The notes: generated from the letters alone by a model not told the origin. DNA of 64,000 nt from Palsa-883 sp963826975 (GCA_963826975.1 CAWGZJ010000008.1:124001-188000), one strand, 5' to 3'; shown: positions 26,939 to 35,133, counted from the stretch's first letter. Translations and numbers: made by a program.

Positions 26939-27134
26939 CAGGGGGACGAACCGGACGGCGTCGAAAGGCCCCCACTCGCCCTGACCGGAACGATACCTCG
27001 GCCGCCTCTAGGGGTCACGCCATGGAACGGCAGGATTGCGTCGGAACATTCACCTGCACATCTTCAATTCGCAGCCGAGCCGATGACCCGCGTACACGGG
27101 CTGACCACGCCCTTCACCCGCAAGGTTGGTGGTC

Positions 27135-27836
27135 TCATTGATTGAGCGCCTGCGGACCGCTGACGAACCGATTGCCGCGAACGTAGAATTGCAGCGGGCT
27201 GTCGGCTGCGCGTGTAATGCCGATCCGTTTGCTCTGCCCGATTTCGCCGGACGCTCGACCATCAGATCCGAGCCATAGCGGACCGGCCTGACAAAGGTCG
27301 ATCCCGCCCAATCGGCGGTCAATCTTCAGGGCTGCACTCAGTCGTCCCGGGCCGCGTGCCAGGTCTCGCACGCGCTCGGTGCCGCGATTTTGCTCCATGA
27401 TCGCGATGCCATGTGTAGGCTCGATCGCCCTGATCAAGACGCCCGCACCCACGCCTGGCCCCTCGCTGGAGACGTTGAGCATGAACGAGCTGCCATAGGC
27501 GAGATATACATATGCGTGTCCGCGCTCGAGGAAAAGCGCCCGATTGCGTGGGGTGATGCCACGATATGCATGACCCGCGGGGTCGCCGATGTCATATGCC
27601 TCGGTCTCGACGATGCGGCCGGCCGCCACGCCTTCGGCCAATACCCGCACGAGCATTTTGCCGATGAGAAAACGGGCGAGCTGGACAGTATCGACGGGGA
27701 TCTCTGCCCGATCCAGCAGGCGCGGGCGCGCTATTGTCGTGTCGGTTGCATCCCATTCGCTCAAGCGAATGGGCGCGCGGAGGTCTGGGCTCGAACGGCT
27801 CACCGAAGTATTGGGTCTCGCGGGCCGCCCTGGCAT
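27135..27836 (-). CDS. 3-methyladenine DNA glycosylase (AAG/MPG family)
   Basis: Excises alkylated and deaminated purines. AAG-family motifs in order: ARFLIGKMLVRVL, the catalytic region GRIVETEAYDIGDPAGHAYR (Glu of VETEAY activates water), ALFLERGHAYVYLAYG (Tyr stacking residues), MLNVSSEGPGVGAGVLIRA and LARGPGRLSAALKID. The protein is about the family's 190-200 residues plus a ~40-residue N-terminal extension, so the real start may lie downstream of 27836 at a non-ATG codon. It is divergent from mug, forming a base-excision-repair pair. Confidence 0.88.
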   Translation of the reverse strand: MPGRPARPNTSVSRSSPDLRAPIRLSEWDATDTTIARPRLLDRAEIPVDTVQLARFLIGKMLVRVLAEGVAAGRIVETEAYDIGDPAGHAYRGITPRNRALFLERGHAYVYLAYGSSFMLNVSSEGPGVGAGVLIRAIEPTHGIAIMEQNRGTERVRDLARGPGRLSAALKIDRRLGGIDLCQAGPLWLGSDGRASGEIGQSKRIGITRAADSPLQFYVRGNRFVSGPQALNQ

Positions 27837-28032
27837 CCAGGAACTCCATGACGCTTACCGAGCAGGACGGCCAGCCGTCCTACGCGACCAACCGGGTGCC
27901 TCAACGGTCATGCGATACTCTCGGGCTTTCGTCTCGTCGAGAGTATCCGCGTGACGCAATCGGCACAGGCGGATTTGCCAAGGAAGCAACGAAAAATCTA
28001 TCTTGGCTCTTGCTGAATTTTTGAGGCATGTC

Positions 28033-28557
28033 ATGACCGGTGCGCTTCCGGACATCATCACCGAGCGCATTGCTGTGGTTTTCTGTGGGATCAATCCTGG
28101 AATGGCCGCGGCCGCCACAGGTCACCATTTTGCAGGAAGGGGCAATCGCTTCTGGCGCGTAATCCATCTCGCCGGCTTCACACCCGAGGAAATCCTTCCA
28201 GAGAACGACCGCGCGATCCTGCAGTACCGATGTGGCCTGACGACGGTGGTTGACCGGCCGACAGCGCGGGCCGATCAACTGTCGGCGCAAGAATTCATCG
28301 CAGTCGCCGCGGATTTTGAACGAAAGATCGCGCGCTATTCGCCACGCTTCGTCGGTTTTCTCGGTAAGGCGGCCTATTCCGTATTATCCGGACAGCGAGA
28401 AATCGCGTGGGGATCTCAGCCGGTCGCCTTGGGTGGTGCTGCGGTATGGGTTCTGCCCAATCCCAGCGGGCGCAATCGCGCGTTCACCCTCGATCAGCTG
28501 GTCAGCGCCCACCGTCAACTCTATCTGGCGGCAGGCCTGAGCCAACTTCCAACGTAA
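28033..28557 (+). CDS. mug: G:T/U mismatch-specific DNA glycosylase
   Basis: Removes uracil or thymine opposite guanine. Motif 1, FCGINPGMAAAATGHHFAG, carries the catalytic Asn of GINPG; motif 2, WVLPNPSGRNRAF, carries the NPSG loop that wedges into the helix. Also GNRFWRVIHLAGF and GLTTVVDRPTARADQL, as in E. coli Mug. At 174 residues it has the expected length. GAGG at 28023-28026 is six bases before the ATG at 28033; an upstream in-frame ATG at 28003 has no such site. Confidence 0.93.
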   Translation: MTGALPDIITERIAVVFCGINPGMAAAATGHHFAGRGNRFWRVIHLAGFTPEEILPENDRAILQYRCGLTTVVDRPTARADQLSAQEFIAVAADFERKIARYSPRFVGFLGKAAYSVLSGQREIAWGSQPVALGGAAVWVLPNPSGRNRAFTLDQLVSAHRQLYLAAGLSQLPT

Positions 28558-28615
28558 ATCGCCGAAATTGTGTGGGGTCCCTCATCGGAGCGAACGCGAC
28601 CTCGCGCCGGCGAAT

Positions 28616-29564
28616 TTATTTGGCTCGGGGAATGAAGCCAGGCACGCCGGTTTCCACCACTGTGTTGAACCTGACGTTCGCTGTGATGCTCTCCCGCATC
28701 TCCCGCATGGCGTCTTCGGGCAGGGCCGATATCTCAAAATTCTGCTGGATGTAGCCAGGTTTGGTTGAGGTGGTCAGGAAGGCGGTGCCACGTTGTACAG
28801 CCCAGGCCAGCGCAACTTGAGCCGGCGTCTTGTGGACGCGCTGTGCAATGCTGGTGATCACAGGGTCATCCAGCACTTTCGGGGCCATGCCGTGTCCCAA
28901 CGCTGCAAACGCCAGCAGTACGATCCCGTGCTCCCGACAGAAGTCGAGCAGCTCCCATTCGGGGAGGTACGGATGGGATTCGACCTGCACCACGGCAGGC
29001 TTGATCCGCGCAGCCGCAACGACCTCGTCGCACCTTTTCCAAGGTGACATCTGACAAGCCGATCGCCTTGCAGCGACCGTCATCAACGAGGCGCTCGAGC
29101 GCCTGCCACGTCTCGATCAATGTCACCCCGCGATCATATATCACCTGACCGCGCTCGTCCCTCGGGTCCTGCTCGTCGCCGGGTCGAAAGGCAAAAGGGG
29201 TATGGATGAGATAGCAATCGACATAGTCGAGCTGCAGTCGCCGGAGACTTGCGTCAAGGGCGGGTTTGACCCGTTCAGGGCGATGATTGGTGTTCCATAG
29301 CTTCGTGGTAACGAAGACGTTCTCCCGCTGGATCATCCCGGCCTTGAGCACTGCCTGCATCGCATCACCAACCGCGTCTTCATTGCGGTACCGTTCTGCA
29401 CAATCGAGATGCCGGAATCCCACTTCCAATGCGGTCTTCGTAGCTTGTTTGGTCGCGAGAGGATCGGGGATCAGCGTGCCGAACCCGACGGCGGGGATCG
29501 CGCCAGATCCGTGGGTGAGAGGAATCCTCGTATAGCGAAGCGTATCGGGGCTTGCCATGCTCAT
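28616..29564 (-). pseudogene. Aldo/keto reductase, one frameshift
   Basis: NAD(P)H-dependent carbonyl reductase of the AKR superfamily. N-terminal frame: GSGAIPAVGFGTLIPDPLAT, the catalytic Asp and Tyr in VGFRHLDCAERYRNEDAVGD, FVTTKLWNTNHRPERV with the catalytic Lys, and YVDCYLIHTPFAFRPG. The C-terminal frame: AARIKPAVVQVESHPYLPEW, ALAWAVQRGTAFLTTSTKPG. The frames meet at GLSDVTLEK/CDEVV near 29033-29037, where one extra base in the + strand CACC...TTTTCC context shifts reading. Every catalytic residue is kept, so the lesion is recent or an error. It is transcribed away from the LysR remnant and cupin. Confidence 0.82.
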
Positions 29565-29879
29565 CTCCTCATTCGATTGACCGAGCGCATGCGGCCAGAT
29601 AACAGCGACTTCAGCTCGTTCAGTGCGGGATGTCTAGCTTCATCATCTTGAGTAACGCACGGTCGATTTCTGCAACGTTGTCGCCGTTAGACACATCAAG
29701 GCCCGCCATCCGTCGCGGATTCGCCCAGCGCCCTGCCTTGTGCTCAACGCCTGATTTCAGTGCATCCAGGCCCGGAAGCGGACGGGCCTGGATGCACCCG
29801 CTGCGGCGGTAGTCGGGCGCTCGGGCGGCAAACAGCCAGGTTCGACCCAATCCGGATCGTTGATGCGACACAAGCCCCT
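29565..29879. other. Gap with a strong hairpin and unrecognised coding debris
   Basis: No intact gene. A short minus-strand frame near 29620-29750 (RMAGLDVSNGDNVAEIDRAL) looks like the tail of a lost gene that I cannot identify. A perfect 15-bp inverted repeat lies at 29760-29774 and 29783-29797 with an eight-base loop (arm GTGCATCCAGGCCCG). Confidence 0.5.
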
Positions 29880-30068
29880 TCGCCCACGCGACGTCGATGC
29901 TCTCCTTCGACCACGATAGCGCAGCGCGTTGACCAGCAGCTCAAGCCCACGCACGGTCTGGCTCAGCGCCGACTGCGAGACGCCGAGTTGCGCCGCGGCA
30001 CGGGTGAAGCTGCGCTGCCGGGCCACGGCGAGGAAGGCGACGATGCCGTTGAGGTCCGTCCGGGGCAT
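29880..30068 (-). pseudogene. LysR-family regulator, N-terminal HTH remnant
   Basis: The first ~45 residues are a clear LysR winged-helix start: MPRTDLNGIVAFLAVARQRS, FTRAAAQLGVSQSALSQTVR, GLE. The expected continuation (ERLGVRLLxRTTRSV...) is replaced by unrelated basic sequence and the effector domain is absent. The gene is thus truncated at about codon 45. Its position, divergent from a cupin gene and next to an aldo/keto reductase, is that of a local regulator of those genes. Confidence 0.75.
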
Positions 30069-30236
30069 TCAGAAGACCAGCTTATGGGTCCATTCGGATT
30101 TTAGCTGCTACTCTTTCGGGATCGCAGGTCTTAAATTGTCGACTGATGGCCCCGGGCCTGCCGGGCGTCCCTGAGCGGGGGGTCGTGAGCGGGCGTGACG
30201 AGACCCTGGGCACGCGGCAAGCGATGGAGACGAACG

Positions 30237-30632
30237 ATGGAAATCAAGCGAGCGGGTTCTCAGCCGTCCGGCAAGGGACCGGCGGATTATTTCACCGGCA
30301 TGGTCCGTATCGACCCGCTGTTCCAGCCGCCGGATCCGGCACGCGTTCGTGGTGCCAGCGTCACGTTCGAGCCCGGGGCCCGGACCGCCTGGCATACGCA
30401 TCCACTGGGTCAGACGTTGATCGTTACGGCCGGGTGCGGCTGGGTCCAACGCGTAGGCGGGCCGGTCGAGGAAATTCGGCCGGGTGATGTGGTCTGGTTC
30501 TCGCCGGGCGAGAAGCACTGGCACGGCGCCATGCCAACCACCTCCATGACCCATATCGCCATCCAGGAAGCACTGGACGGCAAGGTCGTCGACTGGATGG
30601 AAAAGGTGAGCGACGAGCAATACCAGGCCTGA
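30237..30632 (+). CDS. Cupin-domain protein, related to cupin-type hydroxynitrile lyases
   Basis: Single-domain cupin of 131 residues. Cupin motif 1: GARTAWHTHPLGQTLIVTAG with HxH and Gln as metal ligands; motif 2: RPGDVVWFSPGEKHWHGAMP with the fourth ligand His. The start MEIKRAGSQPSGKGPADYFT, WMEKVSDEQY at the end and overall length resemble the manganese-dependent cupin hydroxynitrile lyases described from Acidobacteria; most such genes lie next to AKR and LysR genes, as here, and their physiological role is unclear. GGAG (30226-30229) is seven bases before the ATG at 30237. Confidence 0.83.
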   Translation: MEIKRAGSQPSGKGPADYFTGMVRIDPLFQPPDPARVRGASVTFEPGARTAWHTHPLGQTLIVTAGCGWVQRVGGPVEEIRPGDVVWFSPGEKHWHGAMPTTSMTHIAIQEALDGKVVDWMEKVSDEQYQA

Positions 30633-30644
30633 CGGCCGGCAAGT

Positions 30645-30807
30645 AATCAAGTGCACACAGAGTTACACGGAGTTTCCACAGAGTTTCACCGAGGAAGCAA
30701 GCGATGGCGCTTCGCGCAACGGTTCTTGCTTCCTTCGCGCGAAGCGCATCAATACTTCTCTCGTGGAACTCTGTGAAAACTTCGTGTAACTCTGTGTGCA
30801 CTTGATT
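30645..30807. repeat. Dispersed hairpin repeat, family R1, complete copy
   Basis: A 163-bp element with perfect 24-bp terminal inverted repeats (30645-30668 and 30784-30807; arms begin AATCAAGTGCACACAGAG). Inside, a second imperfect pair around CACAGAGTTTCACCGAG / CTCGTGGAACTCTGTG extends the stem to ~50 bp, and the core carries GGCGCTTCGCGC and GCGCGAAGCGC, also complementary. The whole could fold into one long hairpin. No coding capacity. The right neighbour, 30808-31056, holds nothing I recognise. Confidence 0.88.
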
Positions 30808-31056
30808 GCTTGCTTCTTCTGCTTCAATCCCCACCGACGCGCATGGTCGGGCAAAGGCGCGTCGGCGATCACGGACTGAATGCGGTCGCCCTGCGCAACG
30901 GTACACCAATTTACGGGTCGCAGTCGCTTGTGCTCGCTGGAATTTGTGCCCTGTCGCATATCCGCAAGCAAGAATCACCACAGAGACACGGGTTTCCACG
31001 AGCGAATGGCATATCATACCAGGTGTCGAAAAGATTGACCTACGCTGCCCACCCCT

Positions 31057-31144
31057 CGTCATGGCCGGCGAATGCCGGCTATCCACGACTTCGCTTGTGG
31101 GACGAAGGCCAGTCGTGGATGGCCGGCCTTCGCCGGCCATGACG
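31057..31144. repeat. Dispersed hairpin repeat, family R3, complete copy
   Basis: Outer arms CGTCATGGCCGGCGAA and TTCGCCGGCCATGACG are exact inverted repeats; inner arms ATCCACGACT and AGTCGTGGAT pair as well. The other copies are at 16351-16423 and 32008-32050. It lies just beyond the 3' end of the HAD gene and may terminate it. Confidence 0.85.
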
Positions 31145-31175
31145 GGTGGAGAGTCGTTCTTTTCGCCGGTTGGTA

Positions 31176-31880
31176 TCAGACCATCACATCCGCCAGCGCC
31201 GTCATCGTGCGAACCAGGATGTCCGGCTGGTATGGTGTCGTGCCGAACGGCCTTCGCCGCCGATCGATGAACGCCGTGCGCATGCCGGCAGCCTTCGCGC
31301 CGATGCAGTCAAAGGCATGGTTCGCTACAAATAGGACCTGATCCAGACCTACGCCAAGTAAGTCGGCCGCTTTCGTGTAAGTAACGACGTGTGGCTTGAA
31401 GGAGCCTGCCTCCGCCACCGAGATCACCCGGTCGAATGCAATCCCGTGATATTGCCTGGCTGTTGCGAGCATGTCGGGGTCGCCGTTGGACAGTACGACC
31501 AGCTTGTAGCGCGTCCGCAGGCGGGCGAGCGCCGCCGGCACCTCTGGGAAGGGCCGCAGTTTCTCGATCTGCGCGACAAGGTCACGGACCTCGTCCATCG
31601 TGTGCTCGATGCCGGCGCGTTGGAGGACGAAGGCGACCGATCGATGACCGATCTCGCGATATGGGGTGTGTTCTCTGTGCAGTAACGCATCGATCATCGA
31701 GTTTTCGAAATGGGTTCGGCGCCACCAGGTGACGAACGAGTTGGGATTGCCGGACCAGCCTTTTTTCCGAAGGAATGGTGTCGCGGCTTCCGTCAGGCCC
31801 GATTGCATGTCGACGACAGTGCCGTACTGATCGAACATGCAGACCTTGATTGACTTCTTCAGGCCATCGATATCGTCCAT
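31176..31880 (-). CDS. HAD-family hydrolase, haloacid dehalogenase type II-like
   Basis: A 234-residue HAD protein related to L-2-haloacid dehalogenases. Motif I is VCMFDQYGTVVDMQSG with the nucleophile Asp (FDxYGT, typical of the dehalogenase branch); motif II is LVVLSNGDPDML with the SNG; the Lys of motif III is SFKPHVVTYTKA; motif IV is VLFVANHAFDCIGAKAAG, where the usual SSNxWD/SxHxxD reads NHAFD. Substrate preference, halogenated acids or phosphates, cannot be assigned. Fairly close to its mid-size relatives in length. Confidence 0.85.
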   Translation of the reverse strand: MDDIDGLKKSIKVCMFDQYGTVVDMQSGLTEAATPFLRKKGWSGNPNSFVTWWRRTHFENSMIDALLHREHTPYREIGHRSVAFVLQRAGIEHTMDEVRDLVAQIEKLRPFPEVPAALARLRTRYKLVVLSNGDPDMLATARQYHGIAFDRVISVAEAGSFKPHVVTYTKAADLLGVGLDQVLFVANHAFDCIGAKAAGMRTAFIDRRRRPFGTTPYQPDILVRTMTALADVMV

Positions 31881-32007
31881 GTCGCACGCTCCTGGTCAGG
31901 CCATCGGTCAGCCCGAAGGCCGCCTCGCCGGGTTGATTAAATGGGCCGATGCAGCAATCTGGCAAACGGATCTATTGAAGCTGTGTTGATTTGCGCGGGT
32001 CCGTGCT

Positions 32008-32050
32008 GAAGGCAAGAGTCGTGGATGGCCCGCCTGCGCGGGCCATGACG
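32008..32050. repeat. Dispersed hairpin repeat, family R3, partial copy
   Basis: GAAGGCAAGAGTCGTGGATG followed by GCCCGCCTGCGCGGGCCATGACG-like arms (GGCCCGC/GCGGGCC). Only the right half of the R3 repeat is present. The rest of 31881-32142 shows no gene. Confidence 0.65.
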
Positions 32051-32142
32051 TGGTGAGCGAGAGCCGTGCGCTGCTTGACGCGGTTATCTCGCGCCGGACC
32101 CCAAATACGATCCCTTTGCGTTCCAGACGGAACGATCCGGCG

Positions 32143-32955
32143 TCAGGCGTCCATGAACGCCACCTTGTCGGCTTCGAACACCGCGCAGGTCAGCCGCCCG
32201 CTGAACCCCGAACCGGTATCGATACAAATGCGGTTCCGCCGCAGCACCGGCGCCGGTCCGGGCGTATGCCCGTGCACGACCACGGCGGCAAACTCTTCTT
32301 CGGAGTAAAGGAATGGCTGGCGGATCCGCAACAGATCGTCGGCGGCCTGGCGCTGCAACGGCACACCCGGCCGGACGCCGGCATGCACAAATACGTAATC
32401 ATCAGTGCGATAGCTCAGTGCGAGATCGAGCAGAAACGCCAGATGCGCGGCCGGAACCTTCTCACGCCACACATCACGCGGCGTCGCGGGATCAATGCCC
32501 CAGCTGCGCAGCGTCGCCGCGCCACCACCATGCAGCCAATCCGTCGCCGAGGGTGCGTCGCCGTCCAGCGCATCCAGTGCAGTGCGCTCATGATCGCCCA
32601 TGAGATTGATCGTCTTCAGGCCGGCGACCGGCGCTCCGGCGGCAAGCAGCGCGATCACGCCGGCGCTGTCCGGTCCTTCATCGATATAATCCCCGAGGTG
32701 GATCAGCATGGCACTGCCGATCGGGCGCCGCGCCAGATCATCGGCGATGGCGGCGTGCAGCGCGCGAAGCGGCTGCAGGCAGCCATGGATGTCACCAATC
32801 GCGTAGATACGCCTGCCATCACGCAGCAGACCGGGCGAGCGAACAAAGCTTAGCGCCGTTCCATTGGCGAACGGCACAACTGGTTCGGTCCAGGTCGGCA
32901 CCGCGGCAGCCGCCAGCGCGCGCAGCCGGACGCGACGGCGCGGCACCTGCCTCAT
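32143..32955 (-). CDS. Metallophosphoesterase (calcineurin-like serine/threonine phosphatase type)
   Basis: A 270-residue dimetal phosphoesterase. Motifs in order: IYAIGDIHGCLQPLRAL, MLIHLGDYIDEGPDSAG, INLMGDHERTALDAL, VFVHAGVRPGVPLQRQ and VVVHGHTPGPAPVL. The usual GNHE reads GDHE, an Asn-to-Asp change at a metal-ligand/transition-state position. Its ATG overlaps the stop of the upstream type-5 UDG gene by four bases, so UDG and phosphatase are co-transcribed; a functional link is not known. Confidence 0.9.
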   Translation of the reverse strand: MRQVPRRRVRLRALAAAAVPTWTEPVVPFANGTALSFVRSPGLLRDGRRIYAIGDIHGCLQPLRALHAAIADDLARRPIGSAMLIHLGDYIDEGPDSAGVIALLAAGAPVAGLKTINLMGDHERTALDALDGDAPSATDWLHGGGAATLRSWGIDPATPRDVWREKVPAAHLAFLLDLALSYRTDDYVFVHAGVRPGVPLQRQAADDLLRIRQPFLYSEEEFAAVVVHGHTPGPAPVLRRNRICIDTGSGFSGRLTCAVFEADKVAFMDA

Positions 32956-33710
32956 CCCAGCCGCCGCCTCAGATCCTCAACCACCGCGGCGAACATCGCC
33001 TCGGTCAGCCGCCCGGTGTTCGTGTTCAGCCGTGACACATGATAACTGTCGACCAGCAGCATCCCGCCCGGCAACGCGTGCACCGCGCCGTGCGCGAACG
33101 CCGCTTGCCTGGGCTTCAAACCGCGCCCGCGCAACACCGCGTTGTGTGCGACCCCACCCAACGCCAGCACCGCGCGCAACCGCGGCATGGCCGCGAACTC
33201 CGCGGCCAGGAAGCTGTTGCAGGCGGCGATTTCCGCGGGCACCGGCAGATTGCCTGGCGGCACGCAGCGCACGCCGTTGGTCACCCGACAGTCGAGCAGA
33301 CGCAGCCCGTCGGTCGCGTCGGCGCCGTAATTGCCCCGCGCAAATCCGAACCGCAGCAACGTGTGATACAGCAGCACACCGGCGAAATCGCCCGTGAAGG
33401 GCCGCCCGGTGCGGTTCGCACCGCGCACGCCAGGCGCCAGACCAACCACCAGCAGCCGAGCGTTCAGGTCGCCGAAGCTCGGCACCGGGGCATTGAACCA
33501 GTCCGGGTGCGCCGCTCGGTTGGCCGCGCGGTAGGCGACCAGCCGCGGACACAGCGCACAGTCGCGCGCAGGCGTATCGAGCCGCGCGGTGATCTCGCCC
33601 GGCCGGGCAACTTCGCCTGGGTGGGCAACTTCGCCTGGGAGGGTCATCTCGCGTGGGACGGTCATCTCGCGTGATGCGGGCGGCCGTTCCTCAGACCGGG
33701 TCTGGCGCAT
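32952..33710 (-). CDS. Type-5 uracil-DNA glycosylase (UdgB), with a repeat-expanded N-terminus
   Basis: Base-excision enzyme with an Fe-S cluster. Core motifs: CALCPRLVAYR (cluster Cys), LLVVGLAPGVRGANRTGRPF (family-5 motif GLAPGxxGANRTGRPFTGD), GVRCVPPGN (cluster region), VLALGGVAHNAVL, and LVDSYHVSRLNTNTGRLT where the family usually has HPS. The N-terminus carries four six-residue repeats of the kind REMTVP-REMTLP-GEVAHP-GEVARP encoded by an 18-bp DNA tandem repeat at 33594-33674. The start ATG at 33710 lies inside the end of the upstream NYN gene, giving a 20-base overlap. Confidence 0.9.
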   Translation of the reverse strand: MRQTRSEERPPASREMTVPREMTLPGEVAHPGEVARPGEITARLDTPARDCALCPRLVAYRAANRAAHPDWFNAPVPSFGDLNARLLVVGLAPGVRGANRTGRPFTGDFAGVLLYHTLLRFGFARGNYGADATDGLRLLDCRVTNGVRCVPPGNLPVPAEIAACNSFLAAEFAAMPRLRAVLALGGVAHNAVLRGRGLKPRQAAFAHGAVHALPGGMLLVDSYHVSRLNTNTGRLTEAMFAAVVEDLRRRLG

Positions 33711-34296
33711 CCGGGAACGGCTCGGCCGGCGTCTGGCGCGCCGGCGTCGGCCGCACCCGCGGCTCGGTCTGCCGGCGGGTGAATTCGGGCGCGATGTCAG
33801 CCAGCTCCAGGAACTGGTCGGCCTGGCGGCGCAGTTCGTCCGCGACCATCGGCGGCGAGGTCCTGATCGACGACACCACCGAAACGCGAACTCCCTTGCG
33901 CTGCATCGCCTCGACCAGCCGGCGGAAGTCCGAATCGCCGCTGAACAACACGGCATGGTCGATTCGCGGCGACAGCTCCAGCATGTCGACCGCGACTTCG
34001 ATGTCCATGCTGCCCTTCACACGGCGCCGGCCCGAGGCGTCGGTGAACTCCTTGGCCGGCTTGGTGACCAGCGTGTAGCCGTTGTAGGCCAGCCAGTCGG
34101 TCAGCGGCTTCAGCGGCGAGTAATCCTCGGTTTCCAGCACGGCGGAATAGTAGTAGGCGCGGATTACGTGAGCCTGTTTGCGGAAATATTCCAGAAGGTT
34201 ACGATAATCCACGTCGAAACCTAGATTCCGCGAGGCCGAATAGAGATTGGCGCCGTCGATAAACAGAGCGACCCGCTCGGTTGGCAGAAAATGCAT
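33691..34296 (-). CDS. NYN domain (LabA/DUF88) putative RNase
   Basis: A 201-residue protein with the NYN/PIN-like nuclease fold: VALFIDGANLYSASRNLGFD (first acidic strand), DIEVAVDMLELSPRIDHAVL and LFSGDSDFRRLVEAMQRKG (the conserved SGDSDF with two catalytic Asp). NYN proteins of this group (LabA, Rv-type) cut RNA or link to tRNA/rRNA turnover; the target here is unknown. The last ~45 residues are a Pro/Arg-rich tail. The ATG at 34296 removes 116 upstream residues that do not resemble the family. Head of an NYN-UDG-phosphatase operon, divergent from folK. Confidence 0.9.
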   Translation of the reverse strand: MHFLPTERVALFIDGANLYSASRNLGFDVDYRNLLEYFRKQAHVIRAYYYSAVLETEDYSPLKPLTDWLAYNGYTLVTKPAKEFTDASGRRRVKGSMDIEVAVDMLELSPRIDHAVLFSGDSDFRRLVEAMQRKGVRVSVVSSIRTSPPMVADELRRQADQFLELADIAPEFTRRQTEPRVRPTPARQTPAEPFPDAPDPV

Positions 34297-34392
34297 GCGA
34301 TGGACCTTTCGATAAACGATACAACCCGACCCGAAACCTCGCCGGCCGGAAAAACGCCGTGCTCCGAGGTGGTAGACTGGAACATTATCCTG

Positions 34393-34410
34393 CCCTCTTC
34401 GGCAAGAGGG
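34393..34410. promoter_or_regulatory. Hairpin in the NYN/folK divergent region
   Basis: CCCTCTT and AAGAGGG are separated by CGGC, a perfect seven-bp stem with a four-base loop in the 158-base gap between divergent genes. It may be a leader hairpin of folK; no other evidence. Confidence 0.35.
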
Positions 34411-34454
34411 TCTTCCGCAACAAGATAATCGACATGATCTCAAGGGGGACCGGC

Positions 34455-34946
34455 GTGGGGATATTCGTGGCGATCGGCGCCAACCTGCCCGGACCGGACG
34501 CGGCGGCGCCGATTGCCACGTGCCGTGCCGCCGCCGCGGCCCTGGACGCGCTGCCGGGGCTGCGCCTGCGCGGGCTGTCCCGCTGGTATCGAACCGCCCC
34601 ACTGCCGCCGTCGGGACAGCCTGACTACGTGAACGCCGTGGCACACCTGAGCGGTGCGATGGAACCCGGCGCGCTGCTGGCGGCGCTGCAAACGATTGAG
34701 GCGCGGGCAGGGCGCGTGCGAGGCATGCCGAATGCGGCCCGTGCCCTCGATCTCGACATCATCGCCATGGGTAGCCTGGTGCACGAGGCGCCGGACCCGA
34801 TCCTGCCCCACCCGCGCGCCCATGAACGCCGCTTCGTGCTGGTGCCGCTGGCGGACGTGGCGCCTGGCTGGAGCCACCCAATCCTTGCACAATCGGTCGA
34901 AGCATTGATCTCCGCGCTGCCGGACCAGGGGGTGTCGCCGGCGTGA
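34455..34946 (+). CDS. folK: 2-amino-4-hydroxy-6-hydroxymethyldihydropteridine diphosphokinase
   Basis: Pyrophosphorylates hydroxymethyl-dihydropterin in folate synthesis. HPPK motifs: FVAIGANLPGPDAAAPIATC (N-terminal GSN-like loop), SRWYRTAPLPPSGQPDYVNAV, RALDLDIIAMG (metal-binding DxD) and LPHPRAHERRFVLVPLADV. About 163 residues, the family's normal size. GTG at 34455 is preferred: AGGGGG lies about six bases before it and the protein starts cleanly at GIFVAIGAN; an ATG at 34434 in the same frame lacks such a site. No folP or folB gene is adjacent. Confidence 0.92.
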   Translation: MGIFVAIGANLPGPDAAAPIATCRAAAAALDALPGLRLRGLSRWYRTAPLPPSGQPDYVNAVAHLSGAMEPGALLAALQTIEARAGRVRGMPNAARALDLDIIAMGSLVHEAPDPILPHPRAHERRFVLVPLADVAPGWSHPILAQSVEALISALPDQGVSPA

Positions 34947-35133
34947 CGCAAGCGGCGGGCTTTCCCCCGGCCATGTCGGCTGGCCCGGCAACTCGTTGCC
35001 GGACTGCCACAGTCGTTGCACAAAAATCGTCGGCACAAGACGTCTGCGTATACAAATGCCGAGCGTAGACGTAGCAAATCGTCAGCAGAGCCGGAACCAC
35101 AACCGGACAGGCACCAGGGAGGCAAGCATTCGC

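Noticed and set aside
30808..31056. A fragment of a coding gene after the R1 element
   Set aside because: A short minus-strand frame (e.g. VIADAPLPDHARRWG) looks protein-like but I could not match it to any family.
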